DNA from: Hyphomicrobiales bacterium
Lineage (GTDB): Bacteria; Pseudomonadota; Alphaproteobacteria; Rhizobiales; Xanthobacteraceae
Assembly: GCA_017305665.1 (NCBI GenBank)
Contig: JAFKKH010000016.1
Coordinates: 85,177 to 149,176, forward strand
Direction: 5' to 3'
DNA: 64,000 bases
Shown: one piece after another, positions 36,578-48,741 of the stretch
Layout: each line of letters begins with the position of its first letter
Numbering within the stretch: the stretch's first letter is position 1
Position numbers and translations under genes: made by a program
Notes under the pieces: model-generated
Seen by the model: only the letters and a program-made list of their open reading frames with translations
Database searches by the model: none
Told to the model about the DNA's origin: nothing

Positions 36578-38986
36578 TCAGGCGGTCGCGGCGAGCCGGA
36601 GAGGTGATCGATCCTCGGCCGGCGCCGCATCGTCATGGGTGAGCGTTCGGAAGTCGCCGATCGTGGCCGGGCGCCCGAGCAGATAACCCTGAACCTCGTC
36701 GCAGAGTTCGCCGCGCAGGAAATCCAGTTCGGCCGAGGTCTCGACCCCTTCCGCCAGCACCGGCAATCCCAGCCCCCGCCCGAGGCCGAGCACGGCCCGC
36801 ACGATGGTTGCCGCCTGATTATTGGTGTTGACGGCCTTGATGAAGGAGCCGTCGATCTTGATCTTGTCGAACGGAAAGGCGCGCAGGTTGGACAGCGACG
36901 AATAGCCAGTGCCGAAATCGTCCATTGCGATGCGCACGCCGAGCGCTTTCACCTGCCGCAGCGTCATCAGCGCGCGGTGGAGGTCGCGAACCAGCGCGGT
37001 CTCGGTGATCTCGAGTTCGAGACGGCTCGGCGCGAGCCCGGTCTCCAGCAGCACTTCATGCACGAGCCGCGCGAAGTTCTCGTTGTAGATTTGAACGGCG
37101 GAGACATTGATCGCGATCGTCAGCGGATGTGTCCATGAGGCGGCTTCCCTGCACGCCGTCCGCAACACCCATTCGCCGATGTCGAGGATCGCGCCGGCTT
37201 CCTCGGCGATCGGGATGAAAATTCCGGGCGATACCATTCCGCGTGACGGATGGGTCCAGCGCAGCAGCGCCTCGAAGCCGACCACCGCGCCGTTGCGGAT
37301 ATCGCTTTGCGGCTGGTAGACGAGGCTCATCTGGTTGCGCGCCACCGCCTGGCGCAGGTCGTGCTCGAGGATGCGTCGGTCACGAACGGCTTCGCCCATG
37401 CCGGCCTCGAAGAAGCGGTAGGTCGCACGGCCTTCGGTCTTGGCGCGGTAGAGCGCGGTATCGGCGCAAGACATCAGCGCTTCGTGGTCCGGCGCGTCGT
37501 CCGGGCAAATCGCGATGCCGATGCTGGCGGAGATGGCGTCGACGCCATCGGCGCCGTCCTTGATGCGCAGCGCTTCGAGAATCTCGTCGGCGAGTCGTCC
37601 GGCCGCCTCGGGGGCGACCAGCTTCGGCAGCAGGATGGCGAACTCGTCGCCGCCGAGACGCGCCATGACCTGGTCCTTGACGAGCAGCGGCGCGATGCGT
37701 TGGGCCACCGCCTGCAGCACGTTGTCGCCGGCGGCATGGCCGAACAGGTCGTTGACTTCCTTGAAACGGTCGAGGTCGAAGCAGAGCACGCCGAGTTTCA
37801 TGCCCGGCGGGAGAGCGGCGATCTGCTGGTCGATTTGTTCGTTGAAATGGCGGCGGTTCGGCAGCGCCGTGAGCGCATCGTGGTGCGCGAGATAACGGAT
37901 ATGCTGTTCGGCCTCCTTCCGCGCCCGGAGGTCGCGGACGGCGATCACTTGATGGGGGCCGCCAGCGAATTCGATCTGGCGCACGATCGCTTCGACCGGA
38001 ATCAGCGCGCCGTCGCTGTGACGGAGCGAAACTTCGACCGGCTGGTTCAAGGTGGCAAGCAGGCGCTTGCGCGAAGTCTCGTCCGGGAAGCAGGTGTCGA
38101 GCGTGGCGTCTGCGAAATCCTGCGGCGATGCTCCGGCCAGTTGGGCGAAGCTGGTATTGACGGTCACGACCGCGCTGCCGTCGCAGACCAGCAATCCTTC
38201 GACCGCGGCGTTGGCGAGACCGAGCATCCGGTCGGCCTCGCGCTCGGATCGCCGCTGGTCCATCACGTCGAGAACGACGCCGGCCAGCGCCAGCGCGATG
38301 ATCGCGATGCTCGCAAGCGCGACGCCGATCGCCAGCCATCCGGCGGGCAATGCCACATCCGGCACGCGAACGGTTGGGTCGGGCACGATCGAGGCCGCGC
38401 CCATGGCCGTGAAATGATGACTGCAGATCGCAAGCGTGAGCAGAGCGGCGCCGCCGATCTTCCATTTCTCCTCGGTGCCGCGCAGTCCGACAGGCAACGC
38501 GATCGCGCCGAGCGCGCCACCCACGACGATCGATGCGATGACAAGGGCCGGATCCCAGACCACGTATCCCTGGATTTCAAATGCCGCCATGCCGACGTAA
38601 TGCATCGCCGCGATGCCGCCGGCGACGATAGCGCCGCCGAGCCACGGTCCCGGCCTCCAGTCCGGCAGCAGCGACACGGCAAGTCCAGCGCCGGTCAGCA
38701 AGACGGCGGCGACCAGCGATAATGCGGTGAGAAGGATGTTGTAGCCGCTCGGAATGCCCGGCGAGAAAGCCAGCATCGCGATGAAGTGGGTGGCCCAGAT
38801 GCCGAAGCCGGTCGAGATCGCGGAAACGCCTAGCCAGACAGGCTGCATCCGCCGCGTTGACTGGCGGGCATGTCGCAGCAGGTTGATGGCGGCAAGCGAG
38901 GCGAGGGCGCAGATCACCGCGGCGAGGCCAACGAGACGAAGGTCGTGCGCCGTGGCGATGCAGGTATAGATTTTAAGCATTGTCAT
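36578..38986 (-). CDS. MHYT-GGDEF-EAL protein
   Basis: An 802-residue membrane protein. The N-terminal ~240 residues hold seven helices with three MHYT-type motifs (THFIAML, MHYVGMAAF, HHFTAMGA), a predicted metal- or gas-sensing domain. A PAS-like segment (about 255-365) leads to GGDEF (RLGGDEFAILL near residue 445, intact) and EAL (GFEALLRW, DDFGTGYSSL, KIDGSF, intact). No RxxD inhibitory site is present. Likely switches c-di-GMP level in response to its MHYT sensor. Start 38986 or 38980. Confidence 0.93.
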   Translation of the reverse strand: MTMLKIYTCIATAHDLRLVGLAAVICALASLAAINLLRHARQSTRRMQPVWLGVSAISTGFGIWATHFIAMLAFSPGIPSGYNILLTALSLVAAVLLTGAGLAVSLLPDWRPGPWLGGAIVAGGIAAMHYVGMAAFEIQGYVVWDPALVIASIVVGGALGAIALPVGLRGTEEKWKIGGAALLTLAICSHHFTAMGAASIVPDPTVRVPDVALPAGWLAIGVALASIAIIALALAGVVLDVMDQRRSEREADRMLGLANAAVEGLLVCDGSAVVTVNTSFAQLAGASPQDFADATLDTCFPDETSRKRLLATLNQPVEVSLRHSDGALIPVEAIVRQIEFAGGPHQVIAVRDLRARKEAEQHIRYLAHHDALTALPNRRHFNEQIDQQIAALPPGMKLGVLCFDLDRFKEVNDLFGHAAGDNVLQAVAQRIAPLLVKDQVMARLGGDEFAILLPKLVAPEAAGRLADEILEALRIKDGADGVDAISASIGIAICPDDAPDHEALMSCADTALYRAKTEGRATYRFFEAGMGEAVRDRRILEHDLRQAVARNQMSLVYQPQSDIRNGAVVGFEALLRWTHPSRGMVSPGIFIPIAEEAGAILDIGEWVLRTACREAASWTHPLTIAINVSAVQIYNENFARLVHEVLLETGLAPSRLELEITETALVRDLHRALMTLRQVKALGVRIAMDDFGTGYSSLSNLRAFPFDKIKIDGSFIKAVNTNNQAATIVRAVLGLGRGLGLPVLAEGVETSAELDFLRGELCDEVQGYLLGRPATIGDFRTLTHDDAAPAEDRSPLRLAATA

Positions 38987-39156
38987 CCGCCCCCAGCGGA
39001 TCGTTTTGAAATTTTGCCGGGACGCTAGGTAGGATTACGTAACAAGCGGTAAATCCGCCGGGCAGGCAGGCCATGCGAACGCTTGCCGCTGTTTTATCGT
39101 TAGGGATCGATGAATCCTGCGATGCGAACCTTCCATACGGTCTGCGCCATCATGGT

Positions 39157-40106
39157 TCATGTCGCGTGTTGAAGCAGCGCCCCGGCGGTCCTGCGTTCGA
39201 TCTCGCGATCCAGTCTGTGCGCAAGCTCCGGGCTGACGTCGACCATCGGCAGGCGTACCTCGGCGCTGTCGATCAGGCCGATGCGCCACAGCCAGTGCTT
39301 GAGCGGCGCAGGACTCGGCTCCGCAAACAGAAGCCGGGTGAGTTGAGCGACGCTCTGCCAAAGCTCCCAGGCCGCTTCACGGTTGCCTGCGAGCAGCAGG
39401 GCTCTGATCGCCGCGAACGTTCCGGTTTCGAGATGCGCCGAAGCGAGGATGGCACCGTCGGCGCCATCAGCCAGTGCCTCGAAATATTGTGCATCCTCGC
39501 CGGTGAGAACCGTTGTGCATCCTCGCCGGTGAGAACCGTGAAGTCATTCGGGCGCTGTCGCAACAACTCGATGGATTGCTTGCGGACGGCGCAACAGTCC
39601 TTCAGCCCGACGATGTTGTCGTGATGCGCCAGTTGCAGCATCGTCTCATTGCCGAGATTGACGCCGGTGCGATAGGGGATGTTGTAGATCATCAGCGGAT
39701 GCGCGGCTCGCTCCGCGAGCACGGTGAAGTGCTGCAGCATGCCGCGCTGCGACGGGCGCGCGTAGTATGGCGTCGAGATCAGGTATCCGTCGATCGGCCA
39801 AGCCGCCGTCTCATCGAGGGTCTCGCACAGCTTCGTCGTGTTGCTGCCGGACAGGCCGAGATAGATCGCGATCGGCCGTCCGCTTGCGCGCACCTCCGCG
39901 CGTGTCAGGGCGGCGATCCGTTCCAGTTCGGCGATGTCGAGCGTCATACCCTCACCGGTGGTGGCGCCGAGGATGAATCCATCGATCGGCGCGCCGGCAT
40001 AGTGCGCGACGAGTCGCCGCAGCGATGCTCCATCGAGTTGTCCATTCTTGAACGGCGTGACGAGCGGGAGCCAAAGGCCATGCAAGGCTGTGTGCGGTAC
40101 GGGCAT
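39157..40106 (-). pseudogene. dapA-like (DHDPS/NAL family) gene broken by a 26-bp tandem duplication
   Basis: The N-terminal 190 residues are intact: GATTGEGMTLD, the Tyr site IYNIPYRTGVNL and Schiff-base Lys in NIVGLKDCC. After VLTGEDAQ a perfect 26-base tandem duplication (39487-39512, 39513-39538) shifts the frame; removing one copy restores an open C-terminus (YFEALADGADGAILASAHLE to LLQHAT) ending at 39157. The likely start is 40106 (MPVPHTALHG) with AGGAG upstream. The gene belongs to the dihydrodipicolinate synthase/N-acetylneuraminate lyase superfamily; substrate unclear. It is broken as read, or a paralogue with a very recent mutation. Confidence 0.85.
39487..39538. repeat. Perfect 26-bp tandem duplication inside the dapA-like gene
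   Basis: Two identical 26-base copies, starting TTGTGCATCC at 39487 and 39513. 26 is not a multiple of three, so it shifts the reading frame. Confidence 0.95.
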
Positions 40107-40149
40107 GTCCATCTCCTTGGGGTGCAGGCCGGAGACGGGCGACAATAAA

Positions 40150-40174
40150 AAACCCCGTCCGAACGGCGGGGTTT
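40150..40174 (-). terminator. Intrinsic terminator, leftward
   Basis: Stem AAACCCCG (40150-40157) with CGGGGTTT (40167-40174); on the minus strand a T-run follows. It stops leftward transcripts before the dapA-like gene, or ends the short ORF at 40198-40320. Confidence 0.8.
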
Positions 40175-40197
40175 GGGATCGGTGATGCGTGAAGACG

Positions 40198-40320
40198 TTA
40201 TCGCGCGCGATCGCAAGGCCCCGGGCAGGGCGCTTTTTTCGACTGTGCGGCGACGTATGAATTCGACATCATTCGTGAATGATGTGGCGCGTTCCCATCA
40301 TTGTCAATGTGGTGGGACAT
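40198..40320 (-). CDS. Candidate 40-residue ORF
   Basis: A 40-codon frame from 40320 (MSHHIDNDGN) with a Cys/Pro-rich end (KKAPCPGPCDRAR). No ribosome site is convincing; the terminator just downstream is the main support for a transcript ending here. Low confidence. Confidence 0.25.
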   Translation of the reverse strand: MSHHIDNDGNAPHHSRMMSNSYVAAQSKKAPCPGPCDRAR

Positions 40321-40344
40321 GCGGCGGCCAAGTGTGATGCGCGC

Positions 40345-40482
40345 AAAAAAAACCGGGCTCCGAAGAGCCCGGTTTAAGGCAATGGCCACGTGAGGCCGAC
40401 ACAATCACCTTCCAAGAGGGATAACCAGGTTTCCGCACCGCTGGAGGAGGGGGACAAATGCGCAGTGCGAACCCTTGGTGTG
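40345..40482 (-). ncRNA. Candidate small RNA with CCUCCUCC motif and intrinsic terminator
   Basis: Leftward. A promoter-like pair TTGCTG (40512-40517) and TCATAC (40489-40494), 17 bases apart, would start a ~138-base RNA. It carries an unpaired-looking CCCCCTCCTCC stretch (anti-Shine-Dalgarno-like) and ends in an 11-bp terminator (40350-40360 with 40365-40375) followed by eight T. No ORF is plausible. The CCUCCUCC motif is a feature of the alphaproteobacterial alpha-r14/suhB (mmgR) family, so a related sRNA is my best guess. Confidence 0.6.
40350..40375 (-). terminator. Terminator of the sRNA candidate
   Basis: Stem AAACCGGGCTC/GAGCCCGGTTT with a four-base loop and an eight-T run on the minus strand. 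Confidence 0.9.
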
Positions 40483-40610
40483 CAAGCAGTATGATCCCCG
40501 TCATGCCGCCGCAGCAACTATCGGGGTCGCATGTCAGTCATGCGGAGTCCGGGGTGCGACGCGATACCGCTGTCACAGGCGACGCAGCAGCTTTTCTCGA
40601 GACAAGGGTG

Positions 40611-41534
40611 TCAGGACGGCCAGCGCTGCGCCTTGCTCACCACGAAATCGCGGAAAACCTGCACGCGCGCCACGGTTTTCAGCTCTTCGGGATACACAAA
40701 ATACGTATCAAGCTGAATCGAATCGGACTCGCCGAACAGCTGCACGAGGCGATTGTTCTCGCCGACCAGATAATCCGGCAATGCAGCTATGCCGAGTCCC
40801 TGCTGACAGGCGCTGAACAGACCGAGGATGTTGTTGACCTTGAAGTACGGCTCGCGCGGTCCCATGCCGTTGCGTCCCGCCTCGATCAGCCATGACCGGT
40901 TCTGCAGATGCGGTGGTACCTGTGTATCGCTCAGCATGACGATGCGATGCCCGTCGAGTTCCTCCAGCGTCCGCGGCGTGCCGAAGTGCTTGACGTATTC
41001 GGTCGAGCAGTAGGCGTGAAAGCCCATCGCAAACAGCTTGCGCTGGATCAGGTCTGGCTGGGTCGGCTTGCGCGTCCGGATCGCGATGTCGGCCTCGCGC
41101 ATCGACAGGTCGAGCTCTTCATCGGTGACGATCAGCGAGATCCGGATTTCCGGATAGAGCGCGGTGAATTCGCCGAGTCGCGGGATCAGCCAGTTGATGC
41201 CGACGCCGGGGGTGGTGGTTACCTTGAGGTCACCGCTCGGCCGCTCGCGGCTGTCGGTGAGTTTGGCGCGCGCCGCCTGCAACTGCATGAAGACGTCGTG
41301 CGCGGTGCGAAACAGCAGGTCGCCCTGTTCGGTGAGGATCAGGCCCCGCGCATGGCGGTGAAACAGCGATACCGAAAGCTCCTGCTCCAGCGCGCTGACC
41401 TGTCGGGACACCGCCGACTGCGACAGTCCAAGCTGCTCGCCGGCGTGCGTGAAGCTGCCTGCCTCCGCTGCGGCGTGAAACACCTTCAGCTTGTCCCAGT
41501 CCATGTCGGCAAACCCGTCGCGATTCCGTGCCAT
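40611..41534 (-). CDS. LysR-family transcriptional regulator
   Basis: A 307-residue regulator. The N-terminal helix-turn-helix (about residues 12-70: DKLKVFHAAAEAGSFTHAGE, LGLSQSAVSRQVSALEQEL) is canonical; the remaining ~220 residues form the LysR effector-binding fold (VGINWLIPRLGEFTALYPEI). It lies 2 bases after trxB on the same strand, and may be co-transcribed with it, though the target genes are unknown. Confidence 0.92.
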   Translation of the reverse strand: MARNRDGFADMDWDKLKVFHAAAEAGSFTHAGEQLGLSQSAVSRQVSALEQELSVSLFHRHARGLILTEQGDLLFRTAHDVFMQLQAARAKLTDSRERPSGDLKVTTTPGVGINWLIPRLGEFTALYPEIRISLIVTDEELDLSMREADIAIRTRKPTQPDLIQRKLFAMGFHAYCSTEYVKHFGTPRTLEELDGHRIVMLSDTQVPPHLQNRSWLIEAGRNGMGPREPYFKVNNILGLFSACQQGLGIAALPDYLVGENNRLVQLFGESDSIQLDTYFVYPEELKTVARVQVFRDFVVSKAQRWPS

Positions 41535-41536
41535 AG

Positions 41537-42502
41537 TTACTCCGCTGCCGCCCGCTCGCTCGCTCGCGCGGCGAGAAACCGTTCGGCTTCCAATGCGGCC
41601 ATGCAGCCAAGGCCCGCGGCCGTGACTGCCTGACGATAAACCTCATCGGCGACATCGCCCGCGGCGAACAGGCCGGGCACCGATGTGGCCGTTGAATTGG
41701 GGGCGACCTCGACGTAGCCCGATGGTTTGAGCTTGACCTTGCCGGCGACCAGCTCGGTGGCGGGTGCATGGCCGATCGCGATGAACACGCCGTCGGCCGG
41801 GATCTCGGTCAGCGCGCCGGTCTTGATGTTTTTCAGCCGCACGTGGGTGACCTTCGCCGGATTTTCGGCGCCGCGGATTTCGTCGATGACGCTGTCCCAG
41901 ATCACCTTGATCTTCGGGTGCTTGAACGCGCGGTCCTGCAGGATGCGCTCGGCACGGAAGTGATCGCGACGATGCACCAGCGTGACCTGCGAGGCGAAGT
42001 TGGTCAGGAACAGCGCTTCCTCGACCGCGGTGTTGCCGCCGCCGACCACGATGACTTCCTTGCCGCGGTAGAAGAAGCCGTCGCAGGTGGCGCAGGCCGA
42101 GACGCCAAATCCCTTGAAGGTGTCTTCGGATGGCAGGCCGAGCCAGCGGGCCTGCGCGCCGGTGGCGAGGATGACGGTTTCGGCGATGTAGACGTCGCCG
42201 CTGTCGCAGGTCAGGCGGAACGGCCGTTGCGACACGTCGAGCGAAGTCACGAGGTCGGTGACGATCTTGGTGCCGACATGCGCCGCCTGCTTCTCCATCT
42301 GCTCCATCAGCCACGGCCCCTGGATCACGTCCGCGAACCCGGGATAGTTCTCCACGTCGGTGGTGATGGTGAGCTGGCCGCCCGGCTGGATGCCCTGGAT
42401 CAGAATTGGCTCCAGCATGGCGCGCGCCGCATAGATCGCCGCCGTATACCCCGCCGGCCCGGAGCCGATGATGACAACCTTGGCGTGGACGGGTGCAGGC
42501 AT
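41537..42502 (-). CDS. trxB: Thioredoxin reductase
   Basis: A 321-residue flavoenzyme, NADPH-dependent, that reduces thioredoxin. FAD motif GSGPAGYTAAIYAARA (residues 13-28), redox CATC (in SACATCDGFFY) and NADPH motif VVGGGNTAVEEALFL are intact. Start at 42502 (MPAPVHAK) is family-typical; an extension to 42586 is rejected. Followed by a LysR gene. Confidence 0.96.
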   Translation of the reverse strand: MPAPVHAKVVIIGSGPAGYTAAIYAARAMLEPILIQGIQPGGQLTITTDVENYPGFADVIQGPWLMEQMEKQAAHVGTKIVTDLVTSLDVSQRPFRLTCDSGDVYIAETVILATGAQARWLGLPSEDTFKGFGVSACATCDGFFYRGKEVIVVGGGNTAVEEALFLTNFASQVTLVHRRDHFRAERILQDRAFKHPKIKVIWDSVIDEIRGAENPAKVTHVRLKNIKTGALTEIPADGVFIAIGHAPATELVAGKVKLKPSGYVEVAPNSTATSVPGLFAAGDVADEVYRQAVTAAGLGCMAALEAERFLAARASERAAAE

Positions 42503-42767
42503 AGATCGGACCCCATGATCAGGAAACGAGCCTCTGCAACCAAGAAAATGCCGCGGAAAGCGGCGCGGAGGCGTCAAAAGTGTCAAATCGAAGTCTAGGG
42601 TATCTGGCTAGCTATGCAAGATTTGCAATCCGTAACCGCAAAAATTCCCGTGAACTGGGAATTTAGAGGGATATCGCGCAATAAAATTGCGCAGATCGCC
42701 CAAGCTGGAGTAAGAGATTTGCCAGGATTCCCTCTATTTGGCCATCAGCCCCGGGATTTGGACGCGC

Positions 42768-43247
42768 GTGTCGAAGAGTCTGGACGAAATCGACCTTAAA
42801 ATTCTCAGCGAAATTCAAGCCGATGGCCGAATCACCAATGTCGAATTGGCGAAACGGGTCGGCATTTCGCCGCCGCCCTGCCTGCGCCGCGTGCGCACGC
42901 TGGAGGAGGAAGGCTACATCCAGGGGTACCGCGGATTGCTCGACCCGCAGCGTCTCGGCTTCGAGGTCACGGTGTTCGCATCGGTGCACCTGTCGAGCCA
43001 GGCCGATGCCGATCTACGCGCGTTCGAGGATTTCGTGCGTGGCGAGCCGCTGGTGCGCGAGTGCTGGATGCTGTCGGGCGACGTCGATTTCATCCTGAAA
43101 TGCGTGGCGCCGGACATGGCGACATTTCAGGATTTCGTCTCGCAACTGACCGCCGCGCCGCATGTGCGCAACGTGCGGACCTCGCTGGTGCTGCACAATT
43201 CCAAATACGCGGCCGCGGTGCCGCTCGAATTGAAGGTCTCGGACTAG
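42768..43247 (+). CDS. Lrp/AsnC-family transcriptional regulator
   Basis: A 159-residue regulator beginning (GTG) SKSLDEIDLKILSEIQADGR with an Lrp helix-turn-helix (TNVELAKRVGISPPPCLRRV) and a C-terminal RAM domain ending HNSKYAAAVPLELK. The GTG at 42768 fits the family N-terminus; the TTG at 42738 gives a poor extension. It diverges from trxB, so it may regulate it or respond to amino acids. Confidence 0.9.
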   Translation: MSKSLDEIDLKILSEIQADGRITNVELAKRVGISPPPCLRRVRTLEEEGYIQGYRGLLDPQRLGFEVTVFASVHLSSQADADLRAFEDFVRGEPLVRECWMLSGDVDFILKCVAPDMATFQDFVSQLTAAPHVRNVRTSLVLHNSKYAAAVPLELKVSD

Positions 43248-43260
43248 CTCCGCAAATGAG

Positions 43261-43289
43261 AAATGCCCGGCTCCACGCCGGGCATTTTT
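43261..43289 (+). terminator. Terminator after the Lrp/AsnC gene
   Basis: Stem AAATGCCCGG (43261-43270) with CCGGGCATTT (43278-43287), loop of seven, followed by T. Confidence 0.85.
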
Positions 43290-43316
43290 GAATTTGAAGA
43301 CGTTTTGGCGGCGCGA

Positions 43317-43706
43317 TCAGCTCTTGCCGCGCGCGCCATCGACGCCGATCGGGCCACCGCCCGAGGTTGCGAGATACAGACACGCGAAGCAGAACAGTAT
43401 CGCCGCGGTGCCGCCGTTGACGAGCGGCAGAAAACCTTTCGGGAAATGACCGATGAAGTAGGCGAAGGCCATCTCACCCGCGAGGATGAAGGCGACCGGC
43501 CGCGTGAACAGACCGATCATCAGCAGCGCGCCGAGCACGAGTTCGAGCGCGCCTGCCGTCATGATCAGCGGCGGCGGATTGGCGAAGTAGGGCAGTGCGG
43601 GAAATTTGAAAATCTTGGCGACGCCATACTGAAACAGCAGCAGCCCGGTGATGAAACGGAACAGGCTCAACGCCGTTGGCTGCCATTTGGAAAACATCTG
43701 GTCCAT
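43317..43706 (-). CDS. DoxX-family membrane protein
   Basis: A 129-residue protein with four membrane helices and the DoxX pattern LSLFRFITGLLLFQYGVAKIFKFP and GALELVLGALLMIGLFTRPVAFILAGEMA. DoxX proteins are linked to thiol redox or quinone chemistry in the membrane; function here unknown. Start at 43706 (MDQMFSKWQ). Confidence 0.85.
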   Translation of the reverse strand: MDQMFSKWQPTALSLFRFITGLLLFQYGVAKIFKFPALPYFANPPPLIMTAGALELVLGALLMIGLFTRPVAFILAGEMAFAYFIGHFPKGFLPLVNGGTAAILFCFACLYLATSGGGPIGVDGARGKS

Positions 43707-43904
43707 GTCGGTACCCCCGGTTGCAACGCAAGCGAATCTTAGCACGCCTCCGGCCGCAGTCACCGCAAGCTGCCCGAGATGCCAACATCTTTACCGTCGA
43801 AATATTCCGATCCAGAGAGTGTGTATCGCGCAAGCAACTGCATCATTGCAGCGCGGCCGGAGGGCGCATGGCTGGATTTTGCGGGTCGCCGGCCTCCGTC
43901 GTTA

Positions 43905-44186
43905 TCAATCGAGACAGCGGACCGGTTTGGGCTGACAGGAAAAGCCGATGTTGGAGCAGACCGGCGCCGCGCGGTCGGCGCCGCGCGAACAGCTCACGCA
44001 ATCGTCGGTCCACCGGCTGCAGTTCGGCGGGCCCTTGTGCACCGAGATGCCATGAGGCGGCGCGACGGACTTCGGAATTTCCATATCCGCGGCAAGCCTG
44101 GTTTCCGCGGCGCGAACCGTGCTGACCGACGGGAGCGTCGTGACGGCGAAGGCGGCAGCCGCAACAATCAGAAGAAAGCGTCGCAT
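43905..44186 (-). CDS. Small exported Cys-rich protein
   Basis: A 93-residue protein: signal peptide (residues 1-26, MRRFLLIVAAAAFAVTTL to VRAA) and a mature part with six Cys (NCSRWTDDCVSCSRG, VCSNIGFSCQ, RCLD), consistent with three disulfides. AGGAGA precedes the ATG. No family recognised. Confidence 0.65.
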   Translation of the reverse strand: MRRFLLIVAAAAFAVTTLPSVSTVRAAETRLAADMEIPKSVAPPHGISVHKGPPNCSRWTDDCVSCSRGADRAAPVCSNIGFSCQPKPVRCLD

Positions 44187-44231
44187 CCTGGTCTCCTGCC
44201 GGGCTGGATCAAACGGCTTGCAGGAAAAACA

Positions 44232-44257
44232 AATGGCCGGAACGAGGTCCGGCCATT
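44232..44257 (-). terminator. Terminator after greA
   Basis: Stem AATGGCCGGA (44232-44241) with TCCGGCCATT (44248-44257); a T-run follows on the minus strand. Confidence 0.85.
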
Positions 44258-44286
44258 GTGACGCATTTACTGCAAAAGAACAGGTG

Positions 44287-44763
44287 TCAGCGCCACTCGA
44301 CCTTGGCGACCTCATAGGCCTTGGCGCCGCCGGGCGCGACGACCTCGACCGACGATCCCTTCTTCTTGCCGATCAGCGCGCGCGCCAGTGGCGAGGTGAT
44401 GGAGATGCGGCCCTTCTTGGCGTCGGCTTCGGCCTCGCCCACGATCTGCCAAACCGCCTTCTTGTCGGTGTCCTCGTCGATCAGCGTCACGGTCGCGCCG
44501 AACTTGATGGTGTCGCCGGACAGCTTGCTGACGTCGATGATGTCGGCGCGTGCGAGCTTGTCTTCGATTTCGGCGATGCGGCCCTCGTTGTGCGACTGTT
44601 CTTCCTTGGCCGCGTGATATTCGGCATTCTCCGAGAGGTCGCCGTGCGCACGCGCTTCCGCGATGAGCTCGATGATGCGCGGACGGTCCACCGTCTGGCG
44701 CTTCTTCAGCTCATCCTCAAGGGCAGTGTGTCCGCCGGGGGTCATCGGAACCTTCTCGACCAT
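44287..44763 (-). CDS. greA: Transcription elongation factor GreA
   Basis: A 158-residue GreA. The N-terminal coiled coil ([38 protein letters not shown] with its conserved acidic tip DLSENAEY) inserts into RNA polymerase to trigger transcript cleavage; the C-terminal FKBP-like domain ([17 protein letters not shown]) is intact. It is upstream of the greA terminator and downstream of carB in the same direction. Confidence 0.97.
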   Translation of the reverse strand: MVEKVPMTPGGHTALEDELKKRQTVDRPRIIELIAEARAHGDLSENAEYHAAKEEQSHNEGRIAEIEDKLARADIIDVSKLSGDTIKFGATVTLIDEDTDKKAVWQIVGEAEADAKKGRISITSPLARALIGKKKGSSVEVVAPGGAKAYEVAKVEWR

Positions 44764-44970
44764 CTCAATTCGTCCTTCGCTTCATTCGCAGGTCAGACGC
44801 CGCAACAGCGACAAAACGGGTATTCCGGCCGTATCGAAGGCCGCAAAACCCGTTCTTGCCTGGCTGCTTACGACCGGCCTGAGCCGGAACAGAACATCCC
44901 CATGGCCGGCAGGTTCCGGCGGTGTCGGGGTTTGCAAACCGGAGTTTGGGCCAATAAGCCCGATTCCGGC

Positions 44971-48435
<3,465 letters not shown>

Positions 48436-48741
48436 TAAGTCCCGCAGGCTGGCAACTGGGCATAAAAAAAGGGCGCGCGTGCCGCGCGTCCCTCGAAACA
48501 CTAGCGCTAGGTTCCCCTCGCGCGCGAGGTGTCTTTAGACCAGATTCCGGAGGTGGAAAAGGTTTTTGGCGGCCCATCAACCGCCAATTTAGGGTAATTT
48601 CGCGCTGTTGGTTCAATCGTGAAGCCGCGCCGGCCCTCGTGAAAAAAAGGATGTGTGCGACGGTCCGTCCCATGCGCCGCCGGTAGTCGACGATTAACCT
48701 CTTGTCGCGATTCTGAGGCCGCGATCAGGGAAGTCGGTTCG
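48436..48741. other. Intergenic region between carB and the GrlR-like gene
   Basis: About 305 bases between divergent genes, holding the carB leader hairpins and the upstream part of the GrlR-like gene. No coding frame is convincing. Confidence 0.5.
48464..48492 (-). promoter_or_regulatory. Terminator-like hairpin in the carB leader
   Basis: On the leftward strand: GGG-A-CGCGCG, a GCA loop, CGCGCG-CCC (48471-48492, one bulged A), then seven T, ending 28 bases before the carB ATG. Upstream are palindromes CTAGCGCTAG (48501-48510) and CCTCGCGCGCGAGG (48516-48529). The CGCGCG runs of the latter could pair with the terminator stem, so an attenuator is conceivable. Alternatively it ends a small upstream transcript. 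Confidence 0.6.

Noticed and set aside
37250-38722. 490-codon plus-strand frame opposite the MHYT gene
   Set aside because: Shadow; Arg/Asp-rich, no motifs.
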